From Phanerochaete sordida (taxonomy: Eukaryota > Basidiomycota > Agaricomycetes > Polyporales > Phanerochaetaceae): a stretch of DNA of 64,000 bases. The stretch lies in assembly GCA_019973155.2 (NCBI GenBank), contig BPQB01000023.1, positions 1-64,000 on the forward strand, read 5' to 3'. The notes beneath the pieces are model-generated. The model saw only the letters and a list, made by a program, of their open reading frames with translations. It had not been told where the DNA came from and did not search any database. The number at the start of each line of letters is the position of its first letter. Position 1 is the first letter of the stretch. The position numbers and the translations under genes are program-made. Shown here one piece after another: positions 39,124 through 50,729 of this stretch.

Positions 39124-39472
39124 CTTGAGAGAATTGGCGAGCGAGGAGTCGCGTGTGCGTGTATGAAGATGGGAGGTGGTTGTGGGATTGCAAGCGCAAG
39201 CGCACCCGCCAGACGTCATTCGCTTAGCGCCCGTGCTGATGAACTTCGTCGATCGCGAGCATGCAGCGCGCGACGCGCGCACAGCTGTGACCAAGTTCGC
39301 AATTTACTCAAGCACAAAGCAGAGGATCACAAGCTATGCGTGTATTTTAGCACAGGCATCCGATAGAATACAACACCCAGATCCCAGTAAAAAGCCCACA
39401 AAAGCCCAGAGCAATCAAACCGCAAATGAGTCAACCTTTTGAGACAGGAGCAGCACCGCGCAGACGCGTTGC
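39124..39472. other. CWF19 promoter / 3' flank of glycine-rich gene
   Basis: No gene is seen. Two genes on the same strand are separated here. Confidence 0.45.
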
Positions 39473-40215
39473 TCAAGCCCCGTTGCCACCCGCGCCACCC
39501 GTCGCGCTTCCGCTCTTGCTGATCCCGCCGTTCCCGCCCTGCGCGCTGCCGACGAAGACCCCGCTGCCGCTCGTGTACACCGAGCCGCCGTTCGCAGAGC
39601 CAGAGTTGCCTGAGACAGCGCTGCCTCCCTTGCCGCCGTTCCCGCCGACGATGCCGAACCCGCCGTCGCCGCCGCTTCCGCCCGTGGCGCTGCCGGTGAT
39701 GCTGGCTCCGCCATTTCCGCCCTTGACTATGCCCGAGAGTCAGCTACGGCGCAGGATATGGGGAAGGGGAGGACGTACGAGAGCCGGCAAAGATGCCGCT
39801 GCCAGAGGTGTAGACGGAGCCGCCGTCAGCGGAGCCAGAGTTGCCTGACTGCGCGTTGCCTCCCTTGCCACCATCGCCGCCGAGGAAGCCGAAGCCTCCG
39901 TCGCCGCCGTTCCCGCCAGTGGCGGAGCCCGAGATGGACGCGCCGCCGTTGCCGCCGGCCGCTACAGACATGTGTGAGCTACAGGTGCTGGCCGCAAGCA
40001 CGAGGAGACTAACCGTGAGCGACGGACACAGGTCCCCAGCCGTAGCCGGTGGTGTAGACGCTACCACCGTTGGCGCTGCCGGAGGAGCCGCTGACCGCGC
40101 TGCCGCCGTTTCCGCCCTGGCCACCGACGAAGGGGAGAAAGCCTCCGGGTGCGGGCGCAGCGATGGTGCGGCCGACGACGGAGAGGATGATGAAAGCGAC
40201 GAAGGAGGAGCGCAT
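39473..40215 (-). CDS. Glycine-rich secreted repeat protein, copy 1
   Basis: Three exons, 40014-40215, 39779-39961 and 39473-39726, total 639 nt (212 residues). A signal peptide (MRSSFVAFIILSVVGRTIAA) is followed by APAPGGFLPFVGGQGGNGG. The mature protein consists of modules of about 55-60 residues, each reading GGNGG..., SGNSGSANGG, then VYTSGSG and a short aromatic end. Module boundaries coincide with the introns. No cysteine is visible in the mature part and no GPI-type tail is present. The composition fits a cell-wall or extracellular matrix protein, but no family is recognised. It is head-to-head with a close paralogue 2.45 kb away. Confidence 0.85.
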
Positions 40216-40303
40216 TGTGAAGGCGAAGAGGTAGTGAGGCGAGTGAGAGAAGACTGGGTGGTAGACCTGGCGAGTCTGCTTTGGCCTCGACCAGGAGGTG
40301 AGG

Positions 40304-40311
40304 CTTTTATA
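40304..40311 (-). promoter_or_regulatory. TATA box of glycine-rich copy 1
   Basis: TATAAAAG on the minus strand lies about 90-96 bp before the start codon. The following leader (CAGACTCGCCAGGTCTACCA) is closely shared with copy 2. Confidence 0.6.
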
Positions 40312-42564
40312 CCTGTTTGTGCGCCGTGCCTTCGAGCACAAGCTATGGACCTCAGGAGAAGTGCAGCCCTTCATGGGGAGAGCTTAGGAAAGCTCTGTTG
40401 GGCTCGACCAGCGCAAGGGGTCGCCTGAGCGCAATATCCGCAGTGTTCCTGACGACAGGAGAACCACTTGACGGTCGTACGCGCCTGCTGGGCCCTGAGT
40501 GATCTTTTCGTCGACAAACACGACCGGCAGCGAGGTCCGCAGTGAACACAGCCCCTCGAATAGCGTTCTCCGTGTAGAAAACGATGAAACACCCCTCCGC
40601 AATCACAGGCCTTTCGGATAGGATCCTCATGCTCCTGAAAAGGTTGTAGAAGGCAAGGGTCTGGAACACTGAGCGTCTACTCACAGGCCGAGGACGAGAG
40701 GAGGTAGGGATAGCGAGACTCAAGGACAACAGTCTGAGCGATCGGTGTCCTTGCCAACCAGGAGCGCACAGAAGAGAGACCTGGGCGTGCGCGGAAGCAT
40801 ATGTGAGACGCAACGGGAGCGGTATCTCTCGAAGCGGTCTTTGTTTGTCTGTGTTGTGCACCTGCCTGTGAGCAAGAGTCGTCGGGTCCGGCTGCTTTGC
40901 ACCACATGGCTGCTCCAGCGGATACGACCTCGGGATGACGTTGGGCGTACACACGACGCGTCGCGTCTTATTTTGCTGCAGAGCGTCGCTTTCTCCGATA
41001 ATCTTGAGTATCGCTGATGCCTGTGCGTCCTATCAGTCGTAGTTGCCTCTGATCGGTCCCCCTGCTGCTGCTCAGGAGTCAGGAGATATCGCTCACCTCT
41101 TCAGCCTCTCAGCATTCCCCATTCGTATAATTTGTATAATGGTTGTCTCTTCGACGGCTCGAGCTCCAGCGAACGCCTGGTTGTTCGGCACGCGCGTCGT
41201 GTTTCGTCCTCGGATCGCGGGGGCGAAGGGGCGGCGCGATCGTTGTTCCCCTATCCAGAACGAGTGAATAGCGATCGGCAGCGAAGCAGGCCTCAGAGGC
41301 CGGGCAGCCGACGGCTTCTCGGCTCTCCGTACCTGATCTGTCCCAGGAATAAGGACGAGCTCGCTCGGCACGCGTTCGGCAAACCTTGCAATAAACGCGA
41401 TCGCCCTCCGCGGGTCCGTTAACACCGAAGTCAAGCTGCTGGCTGCCTACGAGGGGTAAATAGCGCGAGTATTAATCTGCTAAGCGTCGTACCAGGGGCG
41501 TATGTGCCTCCACGGCTGGCATGGGATTCCCTGCCGTGGGTAGTAGAGGCTAGAAGTGGCAGGCAGGCCTCGCCTTGCCGACGCTCAGCACACTCTCGGT
41601 CACTGTTATTACCTTTTTGAGAGACATGAAACATATTGAGCAGGAATTTGAGTACTCACGGTCAGGAGCGGGCCCTGCCTCGACGACGCTTGGACCCCAT
41701 AGAGCAACTCGACATTCGTTGGTCTCGCAACTCTCTGATCGCGGGTAGAGACTTGACCGTGCCTGGCTTGCGTTTTTCCTCACACGCACAGTCGAAAAAA
41801 TCAATATTTGAGATTTTCGAGTGAAGTGATACTGCAAATGGCTGGGCAAGGACCGCGTAGACAGGACGCAGTGGAGGCAAGTGCAGAGCAGGCAGGAAGA
41901 GTTTGCTGATGTTTGGCAACGGCTTTGGATCCTAACATGGGTAAACAGAGCCACGTGTTGCGTAGCGCCAGCCACGGTCACGCTCGAGGCAAAGGGACCG
42001 CTGTGCGACCATCTCCCGCCTGCGAAGCTATGCACGACCGCAGCCGCGGCTGATTCAGATCGATGAGTCCTTTTCTCCGGAAATTTCAGAGTGTCGCTTG
42101 TCATCCAAGCCGCAAGCGCAGTGCGAGGGCATCGCTCTTTAGAGTCGCTGATTTCTCCTGTTTGTCTCGAGAGGCTGTACGCACAAACACGATACTTCGC
42201 CCTTTTTTGCACTGATCACAGTTATCAGGAGAGCGCATCCCTCCGCGAATGCTCAACTTCTGTGGTCTGGGCGGGCGTTGGGTTTGAAATGCAGGAACGA
42301 TGCCCCACTTTGGGATCCATTTTTCGCTGTTGTATTCTAGACCACGGTGATCGTTTGAGACAGAGCGCACCTCTGATTTCCGGTGGAACCGCGTGCTCCT
42401 GTTTTATGTGTTCTCCCTACAACCCGTGGCTAGGCCAGCAAAGGCCGTGCGGAGGAGACGCGAAGTCTTTGGGCCCCTCAAAGCAGGTACCAGACGTCCG
42501 CACCTTCAAGCTCCTGAAGCTCTCGTGTCTCTGGCAGGTTCTGCGTATGCATACGCTCTAGAGG
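40312..42564. other. Gene-poor divergent region between glycine-rich paralogues
   Basis: About 2.25 kb lie between the two core promoters. Open frames up to 220 codons occur on the minus strand near 41550-42212, but they lack family resemblance and splice logic. I see no gene that I would support. It probably holds the upstream control sequences of both glycine-rich genes. Confidence 0.45.
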
Positions 42565-42572
42565 TATATAAG
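42565..42572 (+). promoter_or_regulatory. TATA box of glycine-rich copy 2
   Basis: TATATAAG lies 104 bp before the start codon, at a spacing close to that in copy 1. The leader downstream aligns with that of copy 1. Confidence 0.6.
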
Positions 42573-42668
42573 AGAGCTTTCCGTCGCCCATCCAAGCCAG
42601 ACTCACCGGGTCTTCCAACCAGTCTTCACATCCTCACCTTCTCTCTTCCACCCCGCACACCTTCCAAA

Positions 42669-43420
42669 ATGCGCTCTTCCTTCATCGCCTTCATCATCCT
42701 CTCCGTCGCGGGCAGCACCATGGCCGCGCCTGCCCCGGGAGGCTTCCTCCCCTTCGTCGGCGGCCAGGGCGGAAACGGCGGGAATGCAGTCAGCGGTTCC
42801 TCCGGCAGCGCCAACGGCGGCAACGTCTACACCACTGGCTACGGCTGGGGCCCCGTCTCTGTCGCCCACGGTTAGTCCCTTCGTGCTCGCGCCCAGCATC
42901 CGTGGCTCACACATGTCTGCAGCGGCCGGCGGCAACGGCGGCGCGTCCATCTCGGGCTCCGCCACTGGCGGCAACGGCGGCAGCGGAGGCTTCGGCTTCC
43001 TCGGCGGCGACGGCGGCCAGGGAGGCAATGCGCAGTCGGGCAACTCTGGCTCTGCCGACGGCGGCTCCGTCTACACCTCTGGCAGCGGCATCTTCGCTGG
43101 CTCTCGTACGTCTTCTCCTTCGCCCCGCCTCGAGCGTATGCTGACCCTCGAGCACAGTCAAGGGCGGGAACGGCGGCGCCAGCATCACCGGCAGCGCGAC
43201 TGGCGGCAGCGGCGGCGATGGCGGCAACAGCGTCTTTGGCGGACTCGGTGGCAACGGCGGGCAGGGTGGTAGCGCCGTGTCGGGCAACTCTGGCTCTGCC
43301 AACGGCGGCTCGGTCTACACGAGCGGCAACGGCGTTTTCGTCGGCAGCGCACAGGGAGGCAACGGCGGGATCAGCAAGACTGGGAGCGCGACGGGTGGCA
43401 AGGGTGGTAACGGTGCATGA
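42669..43420 (+). CDS. Glycine-rich secreted repeat protein, copy 2
   Basis: Exons 42669-42870, 42923-43105 and 43158-43420 total 648 nt (215 residues). Exons 1 and 2 have exactly the same lengths as in copy 1 (202 and 183 nt), and only exon 3 differs (263 versus 254). The signal peptide is MRSSFIAFIILSVAGSTMAA. Three glycine-rich modules follow, each with SGSANGG or SGSADGG then VYTSG or VYTTG, and the chain ends GGKGGNGA. Likely secreted to the wall or matrix. Near-identity of sequence and structure to copy 1 indicates a fairly recent inverted duplication. Confidence 0.85.
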
Positions 43421-43745
43421 GCGACTTTGTACTGTGTTGTATATCGTTAAAAAGGCTGACTCGGGCTTGGAGTCACTTCCGTCTTCTTTGGGTTTTTTAT
43501 CCGGGGGTCATATAGGGAATCAGATGTATATTATCGCGTTACAATTATCTCAGGAAACATAGCCTCGAGATTCTTGCCCATCTCAGCTGTGGTTGACCGC
43601 TTGATACGTCAAACGCGCGAAGTAGTAGTCTACGGCTTCTTCACTCTGCGTGCGGTCTTGCTCACTTCGTCGGATACGCTATCGAAAATGTCCTATCCAC
43701 AGGTTCAGCCCAGGCTCTACATGCTCTCACGAGCCATCGCGCACC
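43421..43745. other. Convergent 3' flanks
   Basis: These 325 bp lie between the glycine-rich copy 2 stop and the proposed peptide gene stop. Nothing is recognised. Confidence 0.4.
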
Positions 43746-43971
43746 TCAGAAAGGACCATACGGGCACCGGGACCTCTTGACCACTCCAGCCGCTGCCGTG
43801 CTCACCGGCAGCCAGTCACTGTCTGCCGTAGCAAACATGTCAAGCACACGCGAGAGCAAACAATACTCTGAAAGACGTACCGTCGCTTGTGCATGATACG
43901 CTTGACTGCGCATTCGTTAGCACAAGGCCGAAGATTGCGACGACGCTGATGGTTCGCAGGAAAATTCGCAT
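43746..43971 (-). CDS. Possible 55-residue secreted peptide precursor with Kex2 site
   Basis: Two exons, 43881-43971 and 43746-43822, join in frame (91 + 77 = 168 nt). The product begins with a typical signal peptide (MRIFLRTISVVAIFGLVLTNAQ), continues SSVSCTSDDSDWLPVS, and ends with a dibasic KR followed by SRCPYGPF and the stop codon. Kex2 cleavage after KR would free an eight-residue C-terminal peptide. A TTAAATAG-like TATA element lies about 50 bp upstream, at 44018-44025. I do not recognise the family, and the gene is too short for confidence by composition alone. The alternative is a chance signal-like frame. Confidence 0.45.
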
Positions 43972-46558
43972 CGTGCTGATTTGGGGGTATTCGCCATGCG
44001 CATGATGTCTGTGAAAGCTATTTAAGTGAGCCAAGAGGGTTCGAGCCGCAAATAAAATGGACAGAAATATTACCGGTCCCCTGCGCGTGTAATCACCTCT
44101 GCGCCGAGAGCTCCGCTGAGCCGGTAAGACATGTGCACCAAGACAAGGTGTACGCTTTGACACAATCGTTACGACTACGCACCAACGAGCGCCCGCGCGC
44201 CCACTTATTCGCGACACTGTATCAAACGACGCAGGGCTTGAAACATCGCTATGGAGACCAGTGACAGGCGAAGCCGCCCCGACGCGAGCTATCCGCCGCA
44301 AAACGAGCTGCGAGCGGGTGCGGGAGCCTGTGCCGTACCAGGCGCTGATTTCGTTTGATCTTCTCGACACAGGCACCGCCCTGCGACGTGTTGCGGGCCG
44401 GAGATAGCACCGCAGAACGGGCGATCCGTGGGCGCTCAGAGGGCACGTTCAGCGCAGGACTCGTGTGTCACCTCGACGCGTCGCGCAGGCGGGCTTGAGA
44501 TGCTGCATTGGGCTTGGATACGCGATGTGTCCCTGGGCTCTGAAAGGCCCACCGAGAGGTCGGCCAAAATAAAATTGGCAGACGTGTGCAAGTACGGGGT
44601 TGCACGGTCTCGTAATGGAGTTCGTGAGCGAGCAAAGCCGCGGACCGCAGCAATCGAGAACTCACATGTCGCCGCTGTCGCTCCTGCGAAGCACATGGAC
44701 AGTGCGCCTTGTCCCAGAAATGGCGTCCACCGTCCGCATGATGCGACACGACGCGCGGTCAAATCATCCGTATTGCGGCGGGAGAGCAGAGCAAGATCTG
44801 CAGGCACTCCACGTGTCGCAACAGACGCGCCCCAGGCCCGTCAGGGTCGAATGCTATAGCTGGTGTGAGTTATCAGGGCTGTGCTAGGGTGACGATATGA
44901 CTTGCCAGTAGACACATAATCCACATGGTCCTGCGGCGCTCTGGACGTTATCCTGTCGAGTCGGCGACTCATTTCCAGCGCAGTGTATTCGAGCACCGTC
45001 TAGAGCAGCTCATATGGCCAGGGCTATCATGCGAGGCTGTGCGTCGGCAAAAACCACGTAGAACGCATGGGCGTGTCAGCGACTCTTTGATGTACCACCG
45101 CATGATGTGAAGCGCTTGCATAACTCGACAACAACATAGCGAAATGGAGAGTAGTGCTGTGAACCGAGATCTTGGGCACCCAAGTGAAGACTCAAATTCC
45201 CTTCACAATACCCGACGCCAATATCGACGGGAGCCGTGCAGATTACGACTGAGGCTCAAATAAGCAGCGGGCCAGCATATACGACATCCGGAAGTATCTA
45301 GAGGGGATCACTTTGGTGAAGATTGTGGGTCAGCACAGAGCGCCACGGCCAATGACTAGAATCCCAGCCCACCAGTCTCGATCGGGAGATTTGAATGACA
45401 GTGTTGAATCGGCCTGAAAGACCTAACATAAAAAAATCAGGGTACCCGAGGAACTACCAGCCATCCCTTTGTCCACAGAGTGGAGATGTCTCGGACGTTC
45501 GAAGAGTCGTTTGAACTTGAAGAAAGTGGTAAAGACGAAAACAGCGCTGAATGCGTGGGAATGTACGGTATACACGGGTACTACGATTACATAATACGAA
45601 GCGCAGGTCATGGACAAGCGCGCTCATAAAGTTCTTGGACCTCATTCCGCGTCCGTGCGTGGAATGAGGATGATTGGAAGAGGCAAGTAAGTCCTTTGCG
45701 CTCTCAATGCAGTGGTCTGTGCTCACGGCGACTGTAGCAAAAGACTCTTCCATGTCGCTTAGGACGATCGGGACCACACCGTCCTCTTCACGCACCCTGC
45801 GTGTCGTCTGCTGACGGAATTTAAAACCATCACCGTTTCGAACATAGGCCTCGCGTTGGGGGTCAGATCTTTGAGCACTCTATCAACACTGACCATCAAT
45901 TCTCTCATCAGCACTATAGGGCAAGCTAATGTCATCTGAACTTCGTCTTGCGACCTGCATTGCTCGAGCAGCTGTTCCACGCGACGCGGCACGCTAACGC
46001 CAGTCGCTATCGCGTAATGCTTCCCTTTTTGCAAGACAAAGCTGTTTCTCCATGGTTTACCCAGGACCGCCCGCCCGTCATAGGCGTCCTCGACGACAGG
46101 GTCTGCAAAATCGCATGGCGCGTTTACGTCTTTCGTCTGTTCGGGAATTGTCAAGTGAACGAATGCACACCCAGGTCGCAGGTCTGCTGTCATCCCGTGC
46201 CCTATCGCTCCACGCACAACGTCTGCACGTCAGTTGCACAGCGCTCTCTCCTCCGATGTGTGACCGGACTCCCTCCCGCGATAGTTGTCAAGCCTTGCGG
46301 CGCAGAGCTGGTGCGCAAACCTACAACCTGTCGAGACGCCCTTCTGTCGGAATTGGCGTCTCGGAACTTCGCAAACCAAGAACGTGCACTCCGCCCGCGG
46401 CGTCACAACGACGATCCCCGATGCCTTCCCCCGCGAACGAATGGCCATATGTACCCTTGGTCCGGGTAGCGTAGCTACCCACACCATAGCTTTTGCGAAG
46501 ACGCTCTGTCTCCGAACATTGCCAGTCCTTCCCGGTGGGACTCCTAGAAGAGCACATC
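43972..46558. other. Gene-poor region
   Basis: About 2.6 kb without a gene I can place firmly. The region is AT-richer between 44.9 and 45.7 kb. One minus-strand frame at 45759-46193 is listed separately with low confidence. Confidence 0.4.
45759..46193 (-). CDS. Doubtful hypothetical open frame
   Basis: An ATG at 46191-46193 opens a frame of 144 codons with fairly even amino acid composition (for example CDFADPVVEDAYDGRAVLGK and VPRRVEQLLEQCRSQDE). It has no recognisable domain, and flanking frames that might be other exons cannot be joined convincingly. It may be a fragment or a relic of a larger gene. Confidence 0.25.
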   Translation of the reverse strand: MTADLRPGCAFVHLTIPEQTKDVNAPCDFADPVVEDAYDGRAVLGKPWRNSFVLQKGKHYAIATGVSVPRRVEQLLEQCRSQDEVQMTLACPIVLMRELMVSVDRVLKDLTPNARPMFETVMVLNSVSRRHAGCVKRTVWSRSS

Positions 46559-47860
46559 ATGTCTACCTGTGCTTCCGGAGAAACGCCTGCTCAGCTCTGG
46601 CTAGACAGAATCTCTCTTGCTGGCGTTGAGGTCGGCAACATTGCATACGGTATGTTTACCACGTTCCTCCCTTTTGGCATCCTGACCTAACGTTGACAGG
46701 CGTCCATATAACTCTCTTCTGCCTATGTTTCCCCGCATGGTGGCGAGCTCGATGTGTAACGCCCAAGGCTGCATACTTGATGCTCACTTTCACTTCCTGC
46801 ACTTTTGTTCTGGGATCCATCGGTAACGGCACTCAAATGCGGGTTTTACAACTGGCCTATGTGGACTATCGCGACTATCCAGGAGGACCGGGGGCCTTTG
46901 AACTCTACAACGGCTCCCTCGCGGTCAACGTCATCGGGACTGCGGCATACTTAATGAACGCCTGGCTTGCGGATGCACTCATGGTAAGCAGGCCCGTGTA
47001 TTCTGGAGCGGCAGGTCTTCTCACAGCGGTTCTTGAAGCTATATCGCTTCCACGTCATTTGGTCAGCCTCCCGATACCAGTACGCTGTAATTCCTGCGCT
47101 GCTTGCCTTCGTGCTATCTATCAGTGAGTCAACCATCGACGTCCCCTGCGTGCAGGCCATGACCATTTTCCCAGTTTCCTCGTGCATCCTCCTCGCGCAA
47201 ATCGCAGACCCCGGCGGCGCACTCTGGATCAGCGCGAGCGCGAACATGGCGCTGACGTTCTGGTCTACGTCGGTCACGCTGACGTGCTACTGCACGCTGG
47301 CCATCGCCGCGCGGCTGCTGTACATGCGGCACACCGTGCGTGCGCTCTTCGGCGCGCACGCGCAGGTGCCGTACCTCTCGCTCACGGCGATGCTCGTCGA
47401 GAGTGCGGCGCTCTACGCCGCCTTCGCGCTCGCGTTCCTCGCGACGTACGCGCGCGGCAACCCCGCGAGCTTCATGCTCCTCGCGATCCTAGGCCAGGTG
47501 CAGGTGCGTCGCGCCTCCTCCGAGTCGCTGCCTAATTTTGCTGATGCTGTCCATAATTCCTAGTCCATTGCGCCGTTGCTGATCGTGCTGCGCGTCGCGC
47601 AGGGCCGCGGCTGGACGGCAGAGCGCGTCCGCGAAACGCAGCGGCTCGCGACGGGCACCGTGCAGTTTTGCCGCCCGGCGCACAGCACCGACGATGGATC
47701 TGACACGGCGGCCGGCTCCGCCGGGAGCAGCAGGGACGCCGCCTTCGGGGAATGCCCTCGCATCTCGCTGTGCTCGAAGACGTCGGAACACGAGAGCGCC
47801 ATCAACATTGTCGCGGAGCCATCCCGCCCGAGGCGGGACCCCCTCAGCGATGTCGTGTAA
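46559..47860 (+). CDS. Seven-helix membrane protein of an agaricomycete-type family, copy A
   Basis: The start is ATG 46559; exons join via an intron after GNIAY, one after DALM, one near 47.13 kb and one near 47.5 kb. The protein has about seven hydrophobic helices, with landmarks PAQLWLDRISLAGVEVGNIAYG, SIGNGTQMRVLQLAYVDYRD, QIADPGGALWISASANMALT and GQVQSIAPLLIVLRVAQGRGW. The C-terminal tail is hydrophilic and Ser/Ala rich. This pattern matches a multicopy family of fungal membrane proteins, usually annotated as hypothetical; receptor-like topology is suggested but no ligand is known. A close paralogue lies inverted at 55.3-56.6 kb. Confidence 0.82.
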
Positions 47861-48223
47861 CGGAGGCTGATGTTCGAAGGCGCGGGTTGTCCTTGGTGGT
47901 GTCTTTACATAACGCTCCGAACTACCGTACGATGATGATCTTCCGCAATTCTTTCCGCATACGTGTTGAATGGCATTTTTACAATCATTTTGTCCAGCGC
48001 GCGGAGTAAGACATTGCTGGCGCACAGGACGCGGAGCTCGGCTAACGTGTTGCGCCCCAGCGGTAAGAGAGCGGCTCTGCATGACTGCGATGAGATGAGT
48101 CCTGTCTTTGTCGGGAAAATAGAGAGCGGAAACGGGTCGCTAGCAGTAATGTTTGGTCCAGCCCAAGCCAAAAATAACAACAACGACAACATCTAAGGAT
48201 ACAATGGAGCACGACACACTGGC
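47861..48223. other. Convergent intergenic region
   Basis: This is the 3' flank of the membrane protein and POL12. No gene is seen. Confidence 0.5.
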
Positions 48224-50344
48224 TTATTCGGAAAGCTTGCATATGTCCACTTGCGCCAACTTCCCAGCAGCGATCTTAAGGTTGGCATACGTGCCCTTCG
48301 TGGCAAACGAGGGATTCACAACAGCCGTTTGATCGATGGTCTACCCCGCGAGGTCAGCCACATTCAGCGCAAATCCGAAATGCAGGCGAACCTTGTGAAA
48401 CTGCTTGAGCTTGCTTGGCAGGACGAGCACGGCGGGCGCAGCGTCCTCCGCAAGCTTCAGCCGTGCCGAGTGCGTGACATCGAGGTTGACTTCGTGTGCG
48501 AGGTCGAGCGGCGGCGGGAAGATTGGATAGAAGCTGCGATGCGCCATCAGCGAGAACTCGGCGACAGGAGGACGGACACGCACCTCCGCTGCTGTAGGAT
48601 ATGCCTGCAGAGCTTGGCCATCGCATCGCTCGCCGGGGTCTCGTTATCCTCCAGCGCGACCGAGTTGATCTCGGACATGGGCCGGAAGAACTCTTCCTTA
48701 CGCAGGTGGAAGAGCACATCGACGCTCGAGACGCCAAATGAGACGCCGTTAAGCGTGAACTGGCTTGGATTTGGGACGGAGTATATTCTCTGTGTAGCAT
48801 GGGGTCAGCAGCGTGTGCAGATGTGTGCGGAAGGGCACGTACCGGGTCGTCGAAAACGTTCGACGCAAGTTCTGCCTGAGGGAATACTGCATGGTCGCTC
48901 ACTATGTCGCGTACGCTTGGTACAGTTACGACGACGGTGCCAGGTAGCGAGTCCAGGAGTTGCTGCAAAGGCTCAAGAATTGTGGTTCGGAAGAGCTCTG
49001 CTGGTAACATATCCACCTCCCCATTCTTTATTGATGTATGCGCGCAGTCGACGAACGGGCCGATCTAGAAGACTGTAAGTAGACTGGGGTGCTTTGCCGA
49101 GTTGCGAACGCACCAAGACGATAGCTTCGGGCTTCTCTGTCTTCCATTTCGCCAACAGCTGCTTCCACGGCTCGTAGTTCAGGTCCGCATCAGCAGTGAA
49201 CGGTCCGCAGGCAACGGCGACAGAGAAGGAGCCATTGGTTTCGAGCACGTCCGGCGCGGGTAATGGGGGAAGCTGGACTCGTGCAATTAATTTCGCTGGC
49301 TTGACACAGATAATTTACGACTCACAGGCAGCACTTCCGTCACCGTAAACCATCCACCTCCGCCATTCTTCCCGCGCAAAGACACTATCGCGCCGGGGAA
49401 GAAACCGACCCCTCCGATGCCCTTCTTTCCTTCCTTCAGCCTGACACTGGGATCTAGTCTGAGAGGGATGCGCGCGCCAGAGCCCATAGATCGTGACGAT
49501 TCAAGGGTAAGGATAGCTTCATTGAGCTTGACTGGGCTGGCGGATGTAGAGTCGGCGTCGAAGACTATGCGGCCTACGACAGTGGTTTTCTCCTGCAGCT
49601 ATCGTGAGCCACTGTGGGTTACAAGGCCGCAAGTCACACACCTCACTACTCGCGGCAGGATCACCAAAGTCTTCGATATTGTGAACAGATTGAACGAGCT
49701 CCGCGAAGTCGTCTATCCGGTCGTCCAGAGCGAGGCTGCGTTCTGAGATCTTCTCGTACATGTAGCGATCTGCGGCTCGTCAGTATACACGCCCAGCCAG
49801 ACAGACGTACTTCTTACAGCTGCGCTCTCTACGCGTCGTCTTCTGCAGATCGGGGCACGACACTGTGACCTTGCTCGGGCCCGCCGTCCTCCATTTCGCA
49901 TCTGGCACTGTCGAAAAACTTGTGCTTGTGCTTGCAAACGGTTTATGTTCGAGAGGCTCGGCCTTGATACTTCCGCGTCCTAAGTTAAAGAGGTCCTTCC
50001 GCTGGAGACCACCAAGCGCCCCGCGACCCCGCTGCGCGATCTGAGCCTGCTTCTTCACCTGCTTCGCGTCCTCGAGCAGCTGCTCCTTGAGACCTTCGAT
50101 TGTTTCCTTGGTGACAGGCGGTCGTATTGACGAGATACCAACTGTGAGGTACTTTGCCTCCCATTTGTAGAAGAGGTTCTCCCCAGTAAGGTTGTAGTTC
50201 CGGCAGAGGTCGACGACTGGGGGTGGCGGTCAGTGCGAGGACGGATGAGACTGGGGCGGCACACGCACGCTGGTCGATGAGAGCATCGTCCGTGAGGAGA
50301 TTCCCAAACTTCTCGGACAGTTCTGCGCGGTTTTCTGCGTCCAT
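48224..50344 (-). CDS. POL12: DNA polymerase alpha subunit B
   Basis: Pol12 is the non-catalytic B subunit of the polymerase alpha-primase complex that starts Okazaki fragments. The start ATG is at 50342-50344, opening MDAENRAELSEKFG, an N-terminal helical domain. An OB-fold region follows (GRIVFDADSTSASPVKLNEA, then IPLRLDPSVRL and GFFPGAIVSLRGKN). The inactive phosphoesterase domain shows FSVAVACGPFTADADLNYEP, AIVLIGPFVDCAH and PSVRDIVSDHAVFPQ. The end of the gene requires an intron at 48341-48391 with donor GTTCGC, which removes an in-frame TAG and joins KQFHK to TIDQTAVVNPSFATKGTYAN. The stop is at 48224-48226. Divergent from the hydrate epimerase gene. Confidence 0.92.
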
Positions 50345-50729
50345 GGCGCGTGGGGGTGGTGGAGGTCGCGGTCGTGGGTACGGTCACGAGCGTCGCGCGT
50401 GCTCGCTGCAGCCGAACACGCCAAGTCACAGTGTTACAGGACGTGACTGCTTACGTCAGCTTAGGCTACGGCCTGCAGATGCTTGGAAGTAAGCTAGTAA
50501 ATTTGATTGAATTCCGCGACATTTGTGGGCACAGATGTGAATATCCTAGACTTCTCCACGAGCTCGTCACTCGTATTTTCTCTCGAATTTTGCGGACTTC
50601 CCGCAGTCAGCCGGTCGCCGCGCGCGCGTATGTGACGTCACCCGACGTCGCGTGAAGCTCACGAGTTCTTGAGCTTGTCCACCTTCCTCACCAACTTGTT
50701 CTCTTCCACAACATCTTACCCCGCGAAAC
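50345..50729. promoter_or_regulatory. Divergent promoter of POL12 and hydrate epimerase
   Basis: This 385-bp region drives two outward genes. It contains a perfect CRE, TGACGTCA, at 50633-50640, within a CG-rich run. Stress or cAMP control is inference. Confidence 0.45.

Noticed and set aside
41550..42212. 220-codon minus-strand frame between the glycine-rich genes
   Set aside because: No domain, no convincing ATG context and no splice structure; it overlaps the upstream control region of copy 2.
48341..48343. In-frame TAG in POL12 suggesting a pseudogene
   Set aside because: It is the last codon of a GT-AG intron; removing 48341-48391 restores the conserved VNPSF end.
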